A stretch of 64,000 nucleotides of DNA from Acholoe squamosa (Eukaryota; Annelida; Polychaeta; Phyllodocida; Polynoidae): the NCBI GenBank assembly GCA_949317995.1, contig OX439043.1, positions 61,211,339 through 61,275,338 of the forward strand, written 5' to 3'. Positions 21,901 through 34,979 of the stretch are shown here, in pieces. The notes beneath the pieces are model-generated. The model was not told where the DNA came from. It ran no database searches and worked only from the letters and a program-made list of their open reading frames with translations. The position numbers and the translations under genes are program-made. How positions within the stretch are numbered: the first letter of the stretch is position 1; each line of letters starts with the position of its first letter.

Positions 21901-24900
21901 ACATCCTATGTACTAACGAATTATTGACTCAGGCTCACATTTTAACAATATATGTCAGTTGCAAACACAAAAAAAAAATACCATGTAGAAAATGGTTTGG
22001 TGTAATATGTTGTAGAACCATGAAACAAAACTGTAAAATCAAAGATAGAAAGATCCAATATTCATGATATCAATACAAGCTGAGCATCTCAAGATGGCAA
22101 CCATGGGGCTAAATGGTAGTGTCTTGTGTCTTGCTGCATCCCCTACCTGTTTAGGGCAGCAAAGAGACACCCTAACCAATTCGGATCACACCCAGTCACC
22201 AGAGCTAAACTGCTGATAGATGAGTCAAGCTTGCATGCTAGTGTTAGATGTATTCAGCTAGCTGCAAATTAGCCATGGGCATGAAGGATGAGGTAGCTAC
22301 GCATATTAATTTGAGATGAACTGTGGTAGCTGTGTTGGACAGGAAAACACAGCATAATGATTTATCTTATGTTCTGCAAGAGATAATTAGCTAATTAAAT
22401 AATCTGATGTTGACTGAAAATCACACTCATTTCTATGTATACATCATAGAGTCCACATTGTCAATGCTAAGCCCATGTAATTACTGTTATTTTCTGAGGA
22501 ATGGCATTGTTGCTCAAGGGGAACCCCATATATTTCTTTCATAAAACTCTACATGCCTGGTTGTAAGAGGTACAGACTAAGAAGCACACATTGGCTCTGC
22601 CTCACCTGCCCCAATGTTGGTGGGTTGTGAATGGATAGGTGGCTGCACTGACAGCCCTACCTGCCCTTAATCCATCCATCACCCATAAGTGGACCCTGCT
22701 TTGCCCCTCGCAATTGACGATGTGATCGGCCCTACATGCAGGTGCCCTCTTCACCAGCCCAACCCGCCAAAGCCGGCCTTTCTAACAGCATCCGGCCACT
22801 GTTTCTATTTTTAGCCAATCACGATCATGGGTCAAGCAACATTCCTTGTTCCATGCTTGTGGTATTGTGGCAGACTCATATTGACACAAACACAGATAAA
22901 CAAAGCAGAAAAGAGGGAAATATCTATGAAATTTATTACCTCTGCTTCGTATCATAATTTCATCCCATTTATTATGGGTGAAAACAGACTCATGTTATGT
23001 TGCAACTAATATGGAGGCAGCACCGAATTCTGACTAATTGAAATAAAAAAAAAGTCTTCCTGATTGTAAAAACCAAACATGCAGTTCAATTCCACAGTCT
23101 CAGGCCTAACAATTCTCTCACATAGACCTGCCCAAAACAGCAACAGGCTGAACCTCATGAGTTTGCAACGAATAAAGGTGAAAAAATTGTAAAAAATAAT
23201 TTTTTTCTAATGATTTCTCAATTATGATGGAGAATATAGGTCTTCAGGAACATGCACAAGAGGTATCATTATATAGCTATGATTCTTTCTTAGGAAATTT
23301 TTATCATGAAAATACCTTGTAAAATCAATGTTTTTCATCATTGCCCCTAAAATTTGAATATCTTCTAATAAAATGGCCCATAGCTAAGCAACCATTTGGA
23401 ATAAAACAAAGTAAATAGCACCATTGATTTAGAGGGGGTAGGTAACCTTAAATCTTTTATAGGATGATTTTCGCCAAAGATAAGGCCTGCCATATTTTGC
23501 ATTTTTGCACTACTTCATATGGCTCCATATGACCCCATTTGACCCCATATGCATGTTTTTAGTTTAAAAAAGTGGCAATTTACATCTGTGAAAAGATTCC
23601 AATCGCCCTAGCTAATTCCCATACATGAATCTCATCATTTTATATTTCCAAATGATTTTCAAAGAAAAAAGTAACCAAAAATTATTTTGTTTGGACTTTC
23701 ATAGTACTTTTCTGGAAAACGATGAAAAAGTAATAAAATATCATAAGAATATCATAATCACACCTTTGGGAGGGTCAACCATTTAATTTTGTTGGGAATA
23801 CAGTAATGCATTGTAACTATAATTCTTCTAATTAATTTTGGATGAAGAAGTCACCACTCCTACTTTGTAACATTGCTTGATATATGTGGTGTGGCAGTTT
23901 TATTCATGAGCTTCACCCAACAATCATGCTAGTTGCCAATGGTGCAATAAGTGGGGTAGTTAAAAGCTGTTATATGGTGGATGGAGACCTTCCCAATGAG
24001 GTTTATGAGAAAATGGCATGCAGACCTCCCTATAGTTCTAGTCTATGGGGAATGTGTCCTTCATTAAGAGATGACATGGAAACAAACCACCATGCATAGA
24101 CACAATTCTCCATCAAGAATTTGGACAATCTCGTTATGGCAAAATAATTTTCTGCTACAACTTTGAAATCATGAACATCATAAGTCCTTCCCATTATCTC
24201 CATCAGATGCTTTGCTCTGATGTTACCGACCAGATAGCAAAGCCAAGTGTTTTCATATTTTGGAACCAGGTCATAATGGAATATGTGCCAACAGACCAGA
24301 GATCCTGCAAGCTAGTCATGTAAAAAACATGCTCTATCCATTGATACCCACTGTGGGCTGACATGATCAAATCTAAATGCTGTCATCTAGGTAGTGACAC
24401 TGAACTGATGCAATCTGAGCAGGCGTTTACAGTGTTCAAGCTCAGCAAATGCCCAGTTCTTCATATCCTTGTCCAGATATTGTGTATTCTATAAGCCCTG
24501 TCTGGAAATGGCCAGGAGAAATCTAGTATGGTAAGTCAATTGTGGATACCATTGATTATACTGCCGAAATACTGACATTGAATCACCTGTGTGGGCTGGT
24601 GTTTCAGGGGAAATGTGGTGTGTCTGACAACTTCTAGCCTTATTTCATTTTGGAGGAAAAAAAATTAAAAAAAGGAGAAAAAAGATGTTAATTCCCTTTA
24701 ACAATAAAGTAAGAGGGCAACATCTCCTTTCTTTTAGAAAGGCAAATTAAAGTTCAATCGAAATCAATGGAAACATTATACAGTCTTCACCTTTTAGCTC
24801 ATTTTGCCTCTCAAACTGATCTACAGTAACTGATCTATTCACCCACCCCCTCCTGCAGACAAGAGGAAAGTCAGTTTTTTTATGACTGGTGAGGATTACT

Positions 24901-25395
24901 GGTAGAGTAATATCACTGCACACCATCATGTAGGTCACATAGATCGATCATTCAATGGCCAGCAGGTTGGAGAATGGAGGCAGCCCACTGGTTGTCACAT
25001 CATTAAAATTTTGCAGGCGTGTCAGTGATAGAGATGGGAAGCAACAAGGGCATAGTCCCCCATGCCCACATTCACACACTGGAAAAGGTCATGAAGCCAT
25101 TACAACAATCCTGCTTCTCTCTTTCCGAACTCACAAACTACCAGGGTACTTTGATGATTTCTATGCAGATAGGGCACAATGTCAGTTTGATAACCCCATG
25201 TGTTAGCATGTGTAGTATTTCAGGAAAGAAAGAGATGTAAGCAGATACACTGAAATTAAAGGAAGACAATGTTATTTGAAAGGAGTAAGCTTTGGTCAGT
25301 AAGTATTGAGCTAAATATAAATTAAACCTTTAGTTTTAAACATGGTTTTGCCCTTCAGCCATTATTTTCAAATGGCGTCTTAAAGGAGGTGGAAT
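18985..25395. repeat. Segmental repeat copy B
   Basis: The most complete copy. The head 18985-19800 matches 1931-2500, and the main part 19935-25395 matches copy A and C with insertions and deletions. 19801-19934 has no counterpart beside copy A. A 772 bp MITE (23146-23917) interrupts it. Frames up to about 80 codons occur, but none is conserved between copies. Confidence 0.8.
23146..23917. mobile_element. 772 bp MITE in copy B
   Basis: Copies A and C run directly through the position occupied here ('cagcaaca' then 'ttc...caatgntgcaataa'). The ends are inverted: left GGCTGAACCTCATGA, right (reverse complement) GGTGAAGCTCATGA after alignment. 'CAACA' at 23141-23145 and 23918-23922 is a likely target-site duplication. 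AT-rich, no transposase frame. Confidence 0.72.
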
Positions 25396-27119
25396 TAAAT
25401 AAAATTAATGACAATGGTTGATGGTGCTTACTCTGAAACAACAAACCTGCTTCTCTCTTTCCAAACTTATAAACTACCACTACTTTCATCCTACTCAGGT
25501 GACACTGCTATATTCAGCATCTCTACTACTACCAGCCTAATAAACATTAATATTGGATACATATATCAGAGGCACGCATACTTTCTTGTGTAAACTGATT
25601 TGTAAAAAAAGCTATGCGAATATGTTTAGTTTAATGACAATTGCAAACACACATTTATAAAAACAGTCAACAGTTTCTAACCCTTCCAATCCTCTGATAG
25701 AAGGTGCCCATGCTGCAGACCTTAGTTTTCCATATAACCCCACCTTGCACAACTGATAAGCAAGTATCTAACTGCAAAAGAAAAGAAGATTTCCTGGTTA
25801 TTCATGGTCATTAACAGGGCTGTAGGTGACCTGAGTGGGAAATGAACTGCAATAGTATAATTCCGCTCCAGAGAGAGGATGTTTGATTATGCAGATGATA
25901 TCCAAGTGTCAGATCCACACATCTGCACCTATATCATTGCCTTGTCACCAACCTCCCTAATGCCCCCAATCAATACCAGATACCCATTTTCAGGTGCACA
26001 GAATCACATTTTATCACCCTGCTGCTCAGACTCCACAGTTGCTAAAGATCCATTCACAAATTACCTTTCGACAGTTGTGTATTCATGGGTACATAGGAAA
26101 ATTATTCTGAGTAAACCATCTGTTATAGGGAAGTACCCCACATAGCCTACTATAGATTGCAAATGTTGAAAAACACTTCCAAATACCTTTTGAACATTGC
26201 CTCGGGTCATCAGAATAGGGAAGGAACTATTGTTGATAGGGATGGAATCATTGATTGGTTGATAAAATAAGTTAATCTGACAAGGAATGTTCTATACTTG
26301 GTGGCTCAGGTGCCCCGGATGGGTAAATGGGAGGCATGTGTGTGATAGCATTTGGAGATTGTCATGTGAGTGGTGAGAAGGTCACGTGGGTAGCTTGTGT
26401 GTCTGGCATTCTCCAAACTATCCTCAGGTGGCAGTTGCAGCAGCCCCAGATATAAACCTTGTTACCAGAGGTCAGCAACATGGAGACAGGTTGGGGCTAT
26501 GGTAGGAATGGCCACAGGGAACAGATAGAAGCTTCAAAGTATGTTTTTTTTTCCACTAATACACACATCCCTTGGCAGAGAATCCATATACGTTTGCAGG
26601 GTTATTTCTAAGCATTAGCCTTATTAAGTATTGCTACTCTTACAAATTGTTACATGCTAGGTTGTGTTGGCTATTCTGAGGTAAAACCAGGAAATATGTT
26701 ACCATGTGTAGGGTTGCTGTGGAAGCAATGCATTCTTTTCAAGTTGAACACAATTCACCTAATTCTGCATTTCTAGGGTTCAATATTCATATAAGGGCCC
26801 CGACCCCCATCCTTTGACATGGTATCTAATTTTGAAATATTTTCCACTGTTGCTAGGCTGTGATATAAAACATTCAAAGTATGTATGGTAATTTATGATT
26901 GAACCTCTACATCTAAGTAGGGAAACTGGGAAGAAAGCACCCAGGAGAATTGATCAGTTCTTCCCCTTCCAGTACCACATCCTGAAGGCACTTTAAATTT
27001 CAGGGCTAAGGTAAGAGGATAATATAGTGTAGACTATAAAGAGGAAGGAAAGTATTTAGATAAGTAAGGGATGGTGTTGTGCTTGGAGTGATGTCACAGC
27101 AAATTTATTATGGTTCAAC
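25396..27119. repeat. Distal module following copy B
   Basis: 25480-26610 is collinear with 32085-33200. Shared landmarks are 'gagagaggatgtttgat' (25872, 32462), 'gatatccaagtgtcag'-type text, and the ATGGAGAC module near 26480 and 33093. 26600-26990 matches 35801-35960 and 36900-37150 ('ataaaacattcaaagt', 'gttgctgtggaag'). No conserved reading frame. Confidence 0.7.
26440..26555 (+). repeat. Conserved 'TATAAA...ATGGAGAC' module, copy 1
   Basis: 'ccaggtggcagttgcagcag'-type text (here ctcaggtggcag), then 'atataaaccttgttaccaga', then 'ggtcagcaacatggagacag'. The same module is at 33040-33160 (+) and, inverted, at 40545-40690 and 50370-50500. It is better conserved than its surroundings. Confidence 0.8.
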
Positions 27120-30100
27120 AGCCAAGCAAGGAAGAGGTAGCTACATGAATTAATTGGAGAGGAACTGGGGCAGCAGTGTTGGACTAGAGAACACAGCATA
27201 ATTTATCTTTTTTTTCTGCAGGAGATAATTAGCTAATGAAAAAAATATTGGCTAATATTGTATACATCACAACCATTTCTATGGAAACATCACAGAGTCT
27301 ACATTGTCAATCCCAAACCCATGCAATAACGCTCATTTTCCTAGCAGTAATGGTATGGCAAGCCAATTGGGTAAATCGTTCATAAACCAGGTTTCAGAGC
27401 TCTATACTCAGGTTTAATGCACTTATGGCAGGAAAAACAGACTTAACCCATGTTTCATACCCTTAACCTGGGTTTGCAGTACCTAAACCTACTTTAAGTG
27501 ACTATTACCAGATTTTGGTCTGTTAATCCTGGTTAAAGAGTACTTAAGCTGGGTAAAGCGGACTAAAACCAGGTATAAAGAGAGTTTACTCAGCTTTTGT
27601 CCTGAAAAGCTGGGTATGAATGAAAAACGCAGGGTAAAGGGAACGAAGGCCAAGATTAAGTGTCTAACCCATGCATTGTCTATGAATCATTGGTTTCACT
27701 CTTATCCTGCTTTTGTCCAAAATACCCACCTTTGCATCTAAACCCCTGTTTTCAATGCAAAGCATGGGCTTTCTCACCGAATCCCACTGTTTGTTCAACA
27801 AAAGCTGGCTTTTCTCCTCTACCAATGCTTTGCTCTGGTACAAATCATGGGTATGTGTTACCTATGCTTTGTCCACAAAAGCTGAGTAAGACATACCCAT
27901 GCAAAGTGTAGAAAAGCTGGGTATGTTACTAAAGCTAGGTTTGCAGTGATCAAACCTTGCATATGTACACTTAAGGTCGAAAATCATAGAAGGTTTGCAT
28001 ATGACGAATTTGGAGGTATTCCAGCCCCTACTCTTCGAATTTTAGTTTCCCCCTCTATTCTTTTGGCTCAAAGTGTCAGGCTGGATGAGATCTTTGTGTT
28101 ACATATGGGTTTTGATGGTCCCATATGAATATTTTGGGCTCCAGGGGGCTAAAATGGGCCCAAAATTGTCTGGGCGAAATTGTGTCTGGGCGAATGACAT
28201 TTAGGGGCCTAAGTTACAAGCCATGTTGGGGGCTTCATTTCCTACAGAAACAATCATCATACCTCCATGAAAATCTCAGGTCCAGACTATTTTGACCTGT
28301 AGATTAAGAAAATCACATTATCATTTATGTCAGATGTGTCCTTGTTATCATAAAAGAAGCATACTTATAAGAATTATTTTTCATGATTCTGGGCACATGT
28401 CTGGGCGAATGACATGTGAGGCCCCATATGCACACTTTCTATGATTTGTGACCTTAATCCTGGATTAACTAAGCAATGCATGGGTAGTGATTCTATACCC
28501 ATGCATGGGTATAGAATTACTACCAAGGCATTGTGCACAAAAGCGGGGTATAGAAGGGATGTAAGAAGCATACACAAATCATGGGTAGTGGGAGATATAC
28601 CTAGACTTTGCTACTAAAGCTGGGTTAGGTGGGATCAGACCTGGCATAACGTACACTTAATCTTGGATTAACTGAGCAAAGCATGGGTATAGGATTACTA
28701 CCCATGATTTGTCACAAAAGCCAGGAATAAGGGGTCAATATACCCAGCTTTTGTTCTATCACTGATTTGTCCACTTAAAATGGGTTTACACCATTTTACC
28801 CAGTATAAGTGGACTTAATCCAGGTGTAACACAGTGAAACCTGAGTTTGGTCTGTTAATCCTGGCATATATGTGGACTAAAGCTGGGTATAAAGCTGTGA
28901 AAGCTGGGTTTAGTGTGTTAATCCTGGCATAACTGCACTAAACCCGGGTATACAGCTCTGAAACCTGGTGTACATAAAGTTTACCTATTTGGCCTGCCAT
29001 AGAATGGTGTTTTTGGTCATAGGGAATCACATATATTTCTTTCATAAAACTACATGCCTAGACTATAGTGGGTTGTAAATGGAGTGTTGGCTGCACTGCC
29101 AGCCTTACCTGCCCTTAATCCATCCATCACCCATAGATAGACCCTGCCTTGCCCCTGGCAATTGATGACATGATCAGCCATACATGCAGGGCCCCCATAC
29201 AACAGCCCATGTCCCCCAAAGCCTGCATTTCTAAAAGCATCCGGCCACCGTTTCTATTCTTAGCCAATCACGACCATGGGTCAAACAATGTTCCTTGTTC
29301 CCTATTTTGGGTATTGTGGCAGAATCATATTGACACAGACATAGATAAACAAACTTCTTACCACATTGTCATCCCATTTATTATTGGTAAGAACAGACTT
29401 AATTATGTTATATTGCATCTACACTGCAGGCAGCACCAAACTCTGATTATGTGAAGTAAAATAAATGTCTTCCTGATTGTGAAACAAAACATGTAGTTCA
29501 ATTCAGCTCTACCAGGCCTAACAATTCTCTCATAAAAGACCTGCCCAAACCAGCAACATTCATTTTAGTTACCAATGTTGCAATAAGTTGGGTAGGCAAA
29601 GGCTGTTATATGGTGGATGGAGACCTTCCTAATGGGGTTTATGAGAAAATGTCATGCAGACCTCCATATATAGTTCTGGTCTATAGAGAATGTGTCCTTC
29701 ATCAAGAAGTTCTATTAAAATACAAACCATCGTACATAGACACAATTCTCCCTCCATAATTTGGACAACATTATTACAGTGGCTTAGTGTTCAGCTACAA
29801 TTTTGAATTTATGTACATGATAAAAAAAAGTCCTACCCAGTGTTTCCCTTACCTATGAGATCAGCTGCTTTGATTTTATGCTCTGATGTTGCCGTTCATA
29901 TAGCAAAGCCAAGTATATTCATATTTTGGAACCAGGTCATAATGGAATATGTGCCAACAGACCAGGGTTCCTGCAAGCCAGTCATGTATAGAGCGTGCTC
30001 CATCCACTGATCTCCACTGTGGCCAGAGATGATTGAATCTAAATGCTGTTACCTAGGTAGCGACACTTGGTGGCTGAACTGATACAGTCTGAGCAGGTGT

Positions 30101-31140
30101 TTATAGTGTTCATAGCTTAGAAAATGCTCAGTTCTTCATATCCTAGTCCAGATATTGTGTATTCGATAAGAACTGTCTAGAAATGGCAAGGAGAAATCTA
30201 GGATAGAAAGTAAATTGTGGATACCATTGATTATACTGCCAAAATACTGCAATTGAACAATCTTTGTGTGCTGGTGTTTCAATGGAAAGTCAATCATTTG
30301 TGCATCTCATAAATTGTTTTATGTTATATTGTGAATGATTATAAATAGAGGTAGGTTGGCAATCCATAGAACACTAGAGTTACTCTACAATTCATAGGCT
30401 GCCTGAATAGCCCATAAAAGTGTCCTTTTGTTTAGAGTTATCATTGGAAACATATTTAGCCTTTACCTTTCAGCTCAATTTGCCTATCAAACAGATCTAA
30501 ATAATGATCTATTCCCCGAATCCCCTCTCCTGCAAACAGGAGGAAAGATAATTCTTTGACTACTAGTGAGGAACTACTGGTAGAGTAATATATCTGCATA
30601 CCATCATGTAGGTCACGCAGATCTACTCCTCCCATGGCCACCAAGTGGCAGAAAGGAGGCAGCCCACTAGTTTTCACATCATTCAAATGAGCCAAACCAC
30701 AATAGGTATTCTTCAGGCATGTCAGTGATAGAGATGGGGAGCAACAAGGGTATAATCCCCCCTGGTCCCTCATTCGCACACTGGAAAAGGTCATGAAGCC
30801 ATTACAACAATCCTGCTTCTCTCTTTCCGAACTCACAAACTACCAGGGTACTTTGATGATTTCTATGCAGATAGGGCACAATGTCAGTTTGATTACCCCA
30901 TGTGTTAGCATGTGTAATATTTCAGGAAAGAAAGAGATGTAAGCAGATACACTGAAATTAAAGGAAGACAATGTTATTTGAAAGGAGTAAGCTTTGGTCA
31001 GAGACTGTCCATAAGTACTGAGCTAAATATAAATTAAACCTTTAGTTTTAAACATGGTTTTGCCCTTCAGCCATTATTTTCAAATGGCGTCTTAAAGGAG
31101 GTGGAATTAAATAAAATTAATGACAATGGTTGATGGTGCT
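27120..31140. repeat. Segmental repeat copy C
   Basis: Starts at 'gaggtagctacatgaattaa' (27133), equal to 16504 in copy A, and runs with copies A/B to the 'ccttcagccattattttcaa' landmark near 31065. It is interrupted by the 1648 bp TIR element at 27354-29001. The section 30780-31140 is almost identical to 25075-25435, much closer than the rest, which suggests local gene conversion or a recent exchange between B and C. Confidence 0.8.
27354..29001. mobile_element. 1.65 kb TIR element made of AAACC/GGGTTT-type repeats
   Basis: Left end TATGGCAAGCCAATTGGGTAAA (19 of 22 match) is inverted at the right end (reverse complement TATGGCAGGCCAAATAGG...). Copies A, B and C show an uninterrupted site. 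Flanks 'gtaatggt' (27347-27354) and 'agaatggt' (29001-29008) are a plausible, imperfect 8 bp duplication (hAT-like) if the element begins ATGGCA. The interior repeats short units such as 'aaagctgggtat', 'aacctgggttt' and 'acccatgcattgt' in both orientations. No transposase frame. Non-autonomous; superfamily uncertain. Confidence 0.78.
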
Positions 31141-33260
31141 TACTCTGATTCAAAGGAAAATGTCCACAGTAATTTAAATACTTGCTTTTCTGCACAAGCT
31201 TTGCTCCAGAGCAAATACTCAGCAAAGAGGTTTATTATCACTGTTTGGAAATTGTAAGAGGCACAGGCAATACATATGTGTCTTTAGAGAAAATCAGGAT
31301 AAGATTAAGGGTCATAAAACAAAAAGGGCAAAAAAATATGTGTACCTAAACTCTGTCTCAGCAGTTTCTTTTATGGAACCAACCGTGAGACATCATGGAG
31401 CATCTTCTATTAAAAGACCTTGAGCGAGTAAATACACCTAACACTCAAGAACTTTACTCAATCTTAAGGAAGAGAAGCGTGGTATGGCCCAGCCGTAAGC
31501 AGGCAGTGACAGGAATTTATTAAGGGGCAGAGCTTATCTGGAGGCTGTTGCTCCTATAGTAAAAGGAAGAGCTAGCTAAAAATGCCCTCATTTCCAGTCC
31601 TTTCTTTTCATGTAGCTATAACTTGTCCCTTTTGTTGCTCACAAGTGGTCATTCAAGTACGGTGCTCAAAAAGGGGGATTTGAGTAGGTGCCTACTTGGG
31701 AGAAGTCAGTCAGTACTATAAACTATAAATAAACTATAGAGTGTGTGACATGAGTAGGTACCTAGTAGTGCAGCTCTATCTATTTTAAACAAGGCAGTTG
31801 ACTTTTCAGACTAATGTGGTGAGTGCAAGTACTTAGGTGAAGCAGTGCACGACTTGTTTAGAAAAGAGGGCATATACTCACAGCTCTTTTTACAATAGGA
31901 GCAACAGCCTACTGATCTGTAGACCGTGTCTTGTAAGAGATGGGTGACAGAACTGTCTACAACCTGATACAGTAATCTGTCACTTCCACCATTTCCTCCA
32001 GCATGTGCTAACTCTATTCACTAACACATCTATTTATTATTCTATTTGCCCTACATCACTGCTATTTGGATATTTGATCCTCCTCAGGTGCCAATAGTCC
32101 GCATCTCTCTTACTGCTTGTCTAAAACACTATTTACAAATAGGTATGATGAACCATGCATCCCCTCTTATGTAAACTGATTTTATGGAATTATGACTAAT
32201 CTAATGGCAATTGCATACAGGCATGTATAAAAACTACAGTCAACAGTTTTAATTCGCAACAATGTCTCTGTCTAACTCTTCACCTCTTCCTGCCTTCTGA
32301 TAGATGGCATCAGTATACTGCGACTGATAAGCAAGTATCTCAATACAAAAGAAAGTGAAAAATGAAAAAAAAGATTCCCTGGGTTTTGTACTTATGATCA
32401 TTAGCTTGGCTGCAGGTGACCTGAGGGGGGAATTGACTGCAATGGGTATTACTCAGCTACAGAGAGAGGATGTTTGATAATGCTGATAATATCCAAGTGT
32501 CAGATTCATACACCTGCTCCCACACCATTGCCTTGTTACCAACCTTCCTAAAGCCTCTATTCAACACCAGATACCTATTTCCAGGTGTCAATTTCATCAA
32601 CTTGCTGCTCACACTGCACATCAATCACATGATGTATTTGCAAATTACTTTTTGATAGTGGTGTATGGGAAAAGCAAATAGAACTATTTACAAAGTAATA
32701 ATTGCTAAATGAGAAAACCATACATTACACACAGGGTAGTATCCCACAAAGCCCACTTAAGGTTGCAAATGTTGGAAAACATGTCCAAATAGATTTTGAA
32801 CAGTGTCTGGAGCTTTTAGATTAAGGAAAGAACAGTTACTATTGTGGATGAAGATGGAATCGGTGACTGCTTCATAAAGCCAGTTAACCTGACAATGAAT
32901 GTTCTATATTTGGTAGCTTGGGTGCCTTGAATGGGTGAATGAGAATTCGATTGTGTGTGATGGGAGTAAGAGATTGTTATGTAAGTGATGAGTAGCTTGG
33001 GTGAGTAGTTAGGCATCTGGTGTTCTCCAAACTATCCCCAGGTGGCAGTTGCAGCAGCCCCAGCTATAAACCTTGTTACCAGAGGTCAGCAACATGGAGA
33101 CAGGTTGGGGTAATGGCAGGAATGGCCACAGAGAACAGATAGCAGCTGAAGTACATTTTTTTTCTTCCAGTAGTACACACATTCTCTGGCACAGGATTCA
33201 CAGAATCCATAGCATTGAAAACCTTTTTTCCTGCCAATGTTTCCTAAATCTCGATACATA
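31141..33260. repeat. Distal module following copy C
   Basis: 31480-32100 resembles 39060-39300 and 43440-43580 ('gcaggcagtgacagg', 'gagatgggtgacagaactgt'). 32085-33200 matches 25480-26610. 31660-31880 is unmatched sequence. No gene recognised. Confidence 0.65.
33040..33160 (+). repeat. Conserved 'TATAAA...ATGGAGAC' module, copy 2
   Basis: Same text as copy 1, with 'agctataaaccttgttacca' and ATGGAGAC at 33093. About 30 bp separate the TATAAA from the ATG. An open frame of some 50 codons follows, but it is not conserved with copy 1 beyond about 20 codons. Confidence 0.8.
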
Positions 33261-33925
33261 ATTCCTTGATGTATACCCACATATCATATATTGTTGTTAC
33301 TGACTGCAGATTCTTAGGCATAATATGAGTAAATACTTAGGTTGACTGATAGAAATTACCAAATATTTGTACTCGTTGTTTGGTAGATTCATTCATTTTA
33401 CACTCAATTCAAGTTTATTGCAGTAGAATCTATTTGTAGTTAGTCGCTTAAACACTCATTTATGATTTTTACACTATATATAAAAATGGGTTATATGACC
33501 GCTGGTTAGAAACTACAGATTTTTGACTACTTCAGCCCACAGTACCGTTGGGGTACCAGATGAAGCAAATTTTTTAGGCTGTGAAGCAGGTAGGAAAATG
33601 CCAGCTAACTCGACCTGTTACATATAGAGTTCAACAAAAATATTTTCAGAATTAAGCAGTATTTGGGCTTCTTAAATTATTCCAATGTCTCATATTGAGG
33701 TTTTCTATAATTGATACCTTTTAAAAATGATTTATAGTCTCAAAAATGAAGCTAGAATGGTCGCCATCTTAGATTTCGACTCAAAGAGATCGGGACCTTC
33801 CAGAGTGTTATTCTAAGAGGAAAGTGTCTTATGAATCGAGATCTGGATTGTACTCTACGAGACCTTCCATTTGATATCTGATGAGTACTTCCAAAGATAC
33901 CTGTAATGCAAATGCAAATCTAGTG

Positions 33926-34220
33926 GCGATAGAAACATCTGCTTAGAGAGTGACATTACTAGCATATTTTATGGTGTAAAGTCATGTCACTAAGCAATGT
34001 CATATCTCTAAGCAAAGTCATGTCACTAAGCAACGTTACATAACCACAACAATCAAGCCGTGAAAACTGGGCAAGGTTTGTCATGAGATGTAGGCACATT
34101 TTGCCGTGGACATGGGCACAGTTTTCCGTGAAAAGTAGGCACAGTTTTCAATTAAAAGTAGGCACAGTTGTCCATGAAAAGTAGGCATAGTTTGCCATCG
34201 ATGCTAATGCCCCAAAGTCT
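33926..34220. mobile_element. Helitron-like fragment: minisatellite plus CTAG hairpin
   Basis: 'TCTAGTGGCGA' occurs near 33929 and again at 34219, where it is part of a perfect hairpin, CTAGTGGC-GAA-GCCACTAG. Between them are two short tandem arrays. One has units around 'gtcatgtcactaagcaa' (33980-34040). The other has four to five ~23 bp units around 'aaaagtaggcacagttttcc' (34080-34195). A hairpin close to a CTAG-type end with a tandem-repeat core resembles non-autonomous Helitron/pearl elements of molluscs. No helicase is present, and the ends are not proven. Confidence 0.45.
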
Positions 34221-34733
34221 AGTGGCGAAGCCACTAGTAAGAACTAAAAGGGGGTAATACTTATCACCCATTGTAGCAATGCGTCAAAAAAGCATAATGT
34301 CATAGAACCTATTAAGGTGGGTCGCTATAATTGAATCAAAGATCCTAGATTTTCTTCATTTTTACAAAAGAAATCATCTAAAATAAGAATATGAAAAGAA
34401 AAATGGGGGGTCCCGAGCTACTTTTTTTTCTACAGGTTTTTGAAAAATAAAAGTATTTTCATTTTCACCTAAAGAAAAACAGAAAAAATAGACTAAGATT
34501 TGAGAATTTTTTCTGCAACAACTATCAAATACGGAAATATGAAAAATCAGAAGATTAAATCATTGTCTAGGTAATATGAGGGGTATAATTGTAAGGTCCA
34601 AAAGAATGTCAGAGAATGAAGAAAATAATTCAGATGTAAATATGCCAAAATTTAAAGTTGTAATAAAATGGACAGTTTTGATCAAAATCCCAAAAAGAAC
34701 TTTCTATACACGTGTTTCATACTGCATAAATAA

Positions 34734-34737
<4 letters not shown>

Positions 34738-34769
<32 letters not shown>
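34738..34769. repeat. (TA)n microsatellite
   Basis: About 16 TA units, directly beside the hairpin element. Confidence 0.95.
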
Positions 34770-34772
<3 letters not shown>

Positions 34773-34902
34773 GCTAATAGATGATGCATATCGGGGCCCT
34801 AGGGCTGTATATGCTGTATATACCTGAGCCGCGGAGCGGCGAGGGTATATACAGCATATACAGCCCGTGGGGCCCCGATATGCATCACCTAATAGGTTTA
34901 TA
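34770..34902. mobile_element. 130 bp hairpin element
   Basis: Left arm 34770-34823 and right arm 34852-34902 are inverted copies with only a few mismatches, sharing 'tgatgcatatcggggcc' and 'gctgtatatgctgtatatac'. The central loop holds a second hairpin, GCCGC-GGA-GCGGC. The DNA is GC-rich in an AT-rich setting. Open frames on both strands are by-products of the palindrome. Confidence 0.85.
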
Positions 34903-34979
34903 CCACCATTTCCTCCATTTTGTATTAATTTCTTACCTGGTATCCAAAGATTATAGCCAGGAGAATACATTTTGTAAAA

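Noticed and set aside
30456..30836. 126-codon minus-strand frame
   Set aside because: Starts at GTG, not ATG, and the equivalent positions in copies A and B are interrupted. No domain recognised.
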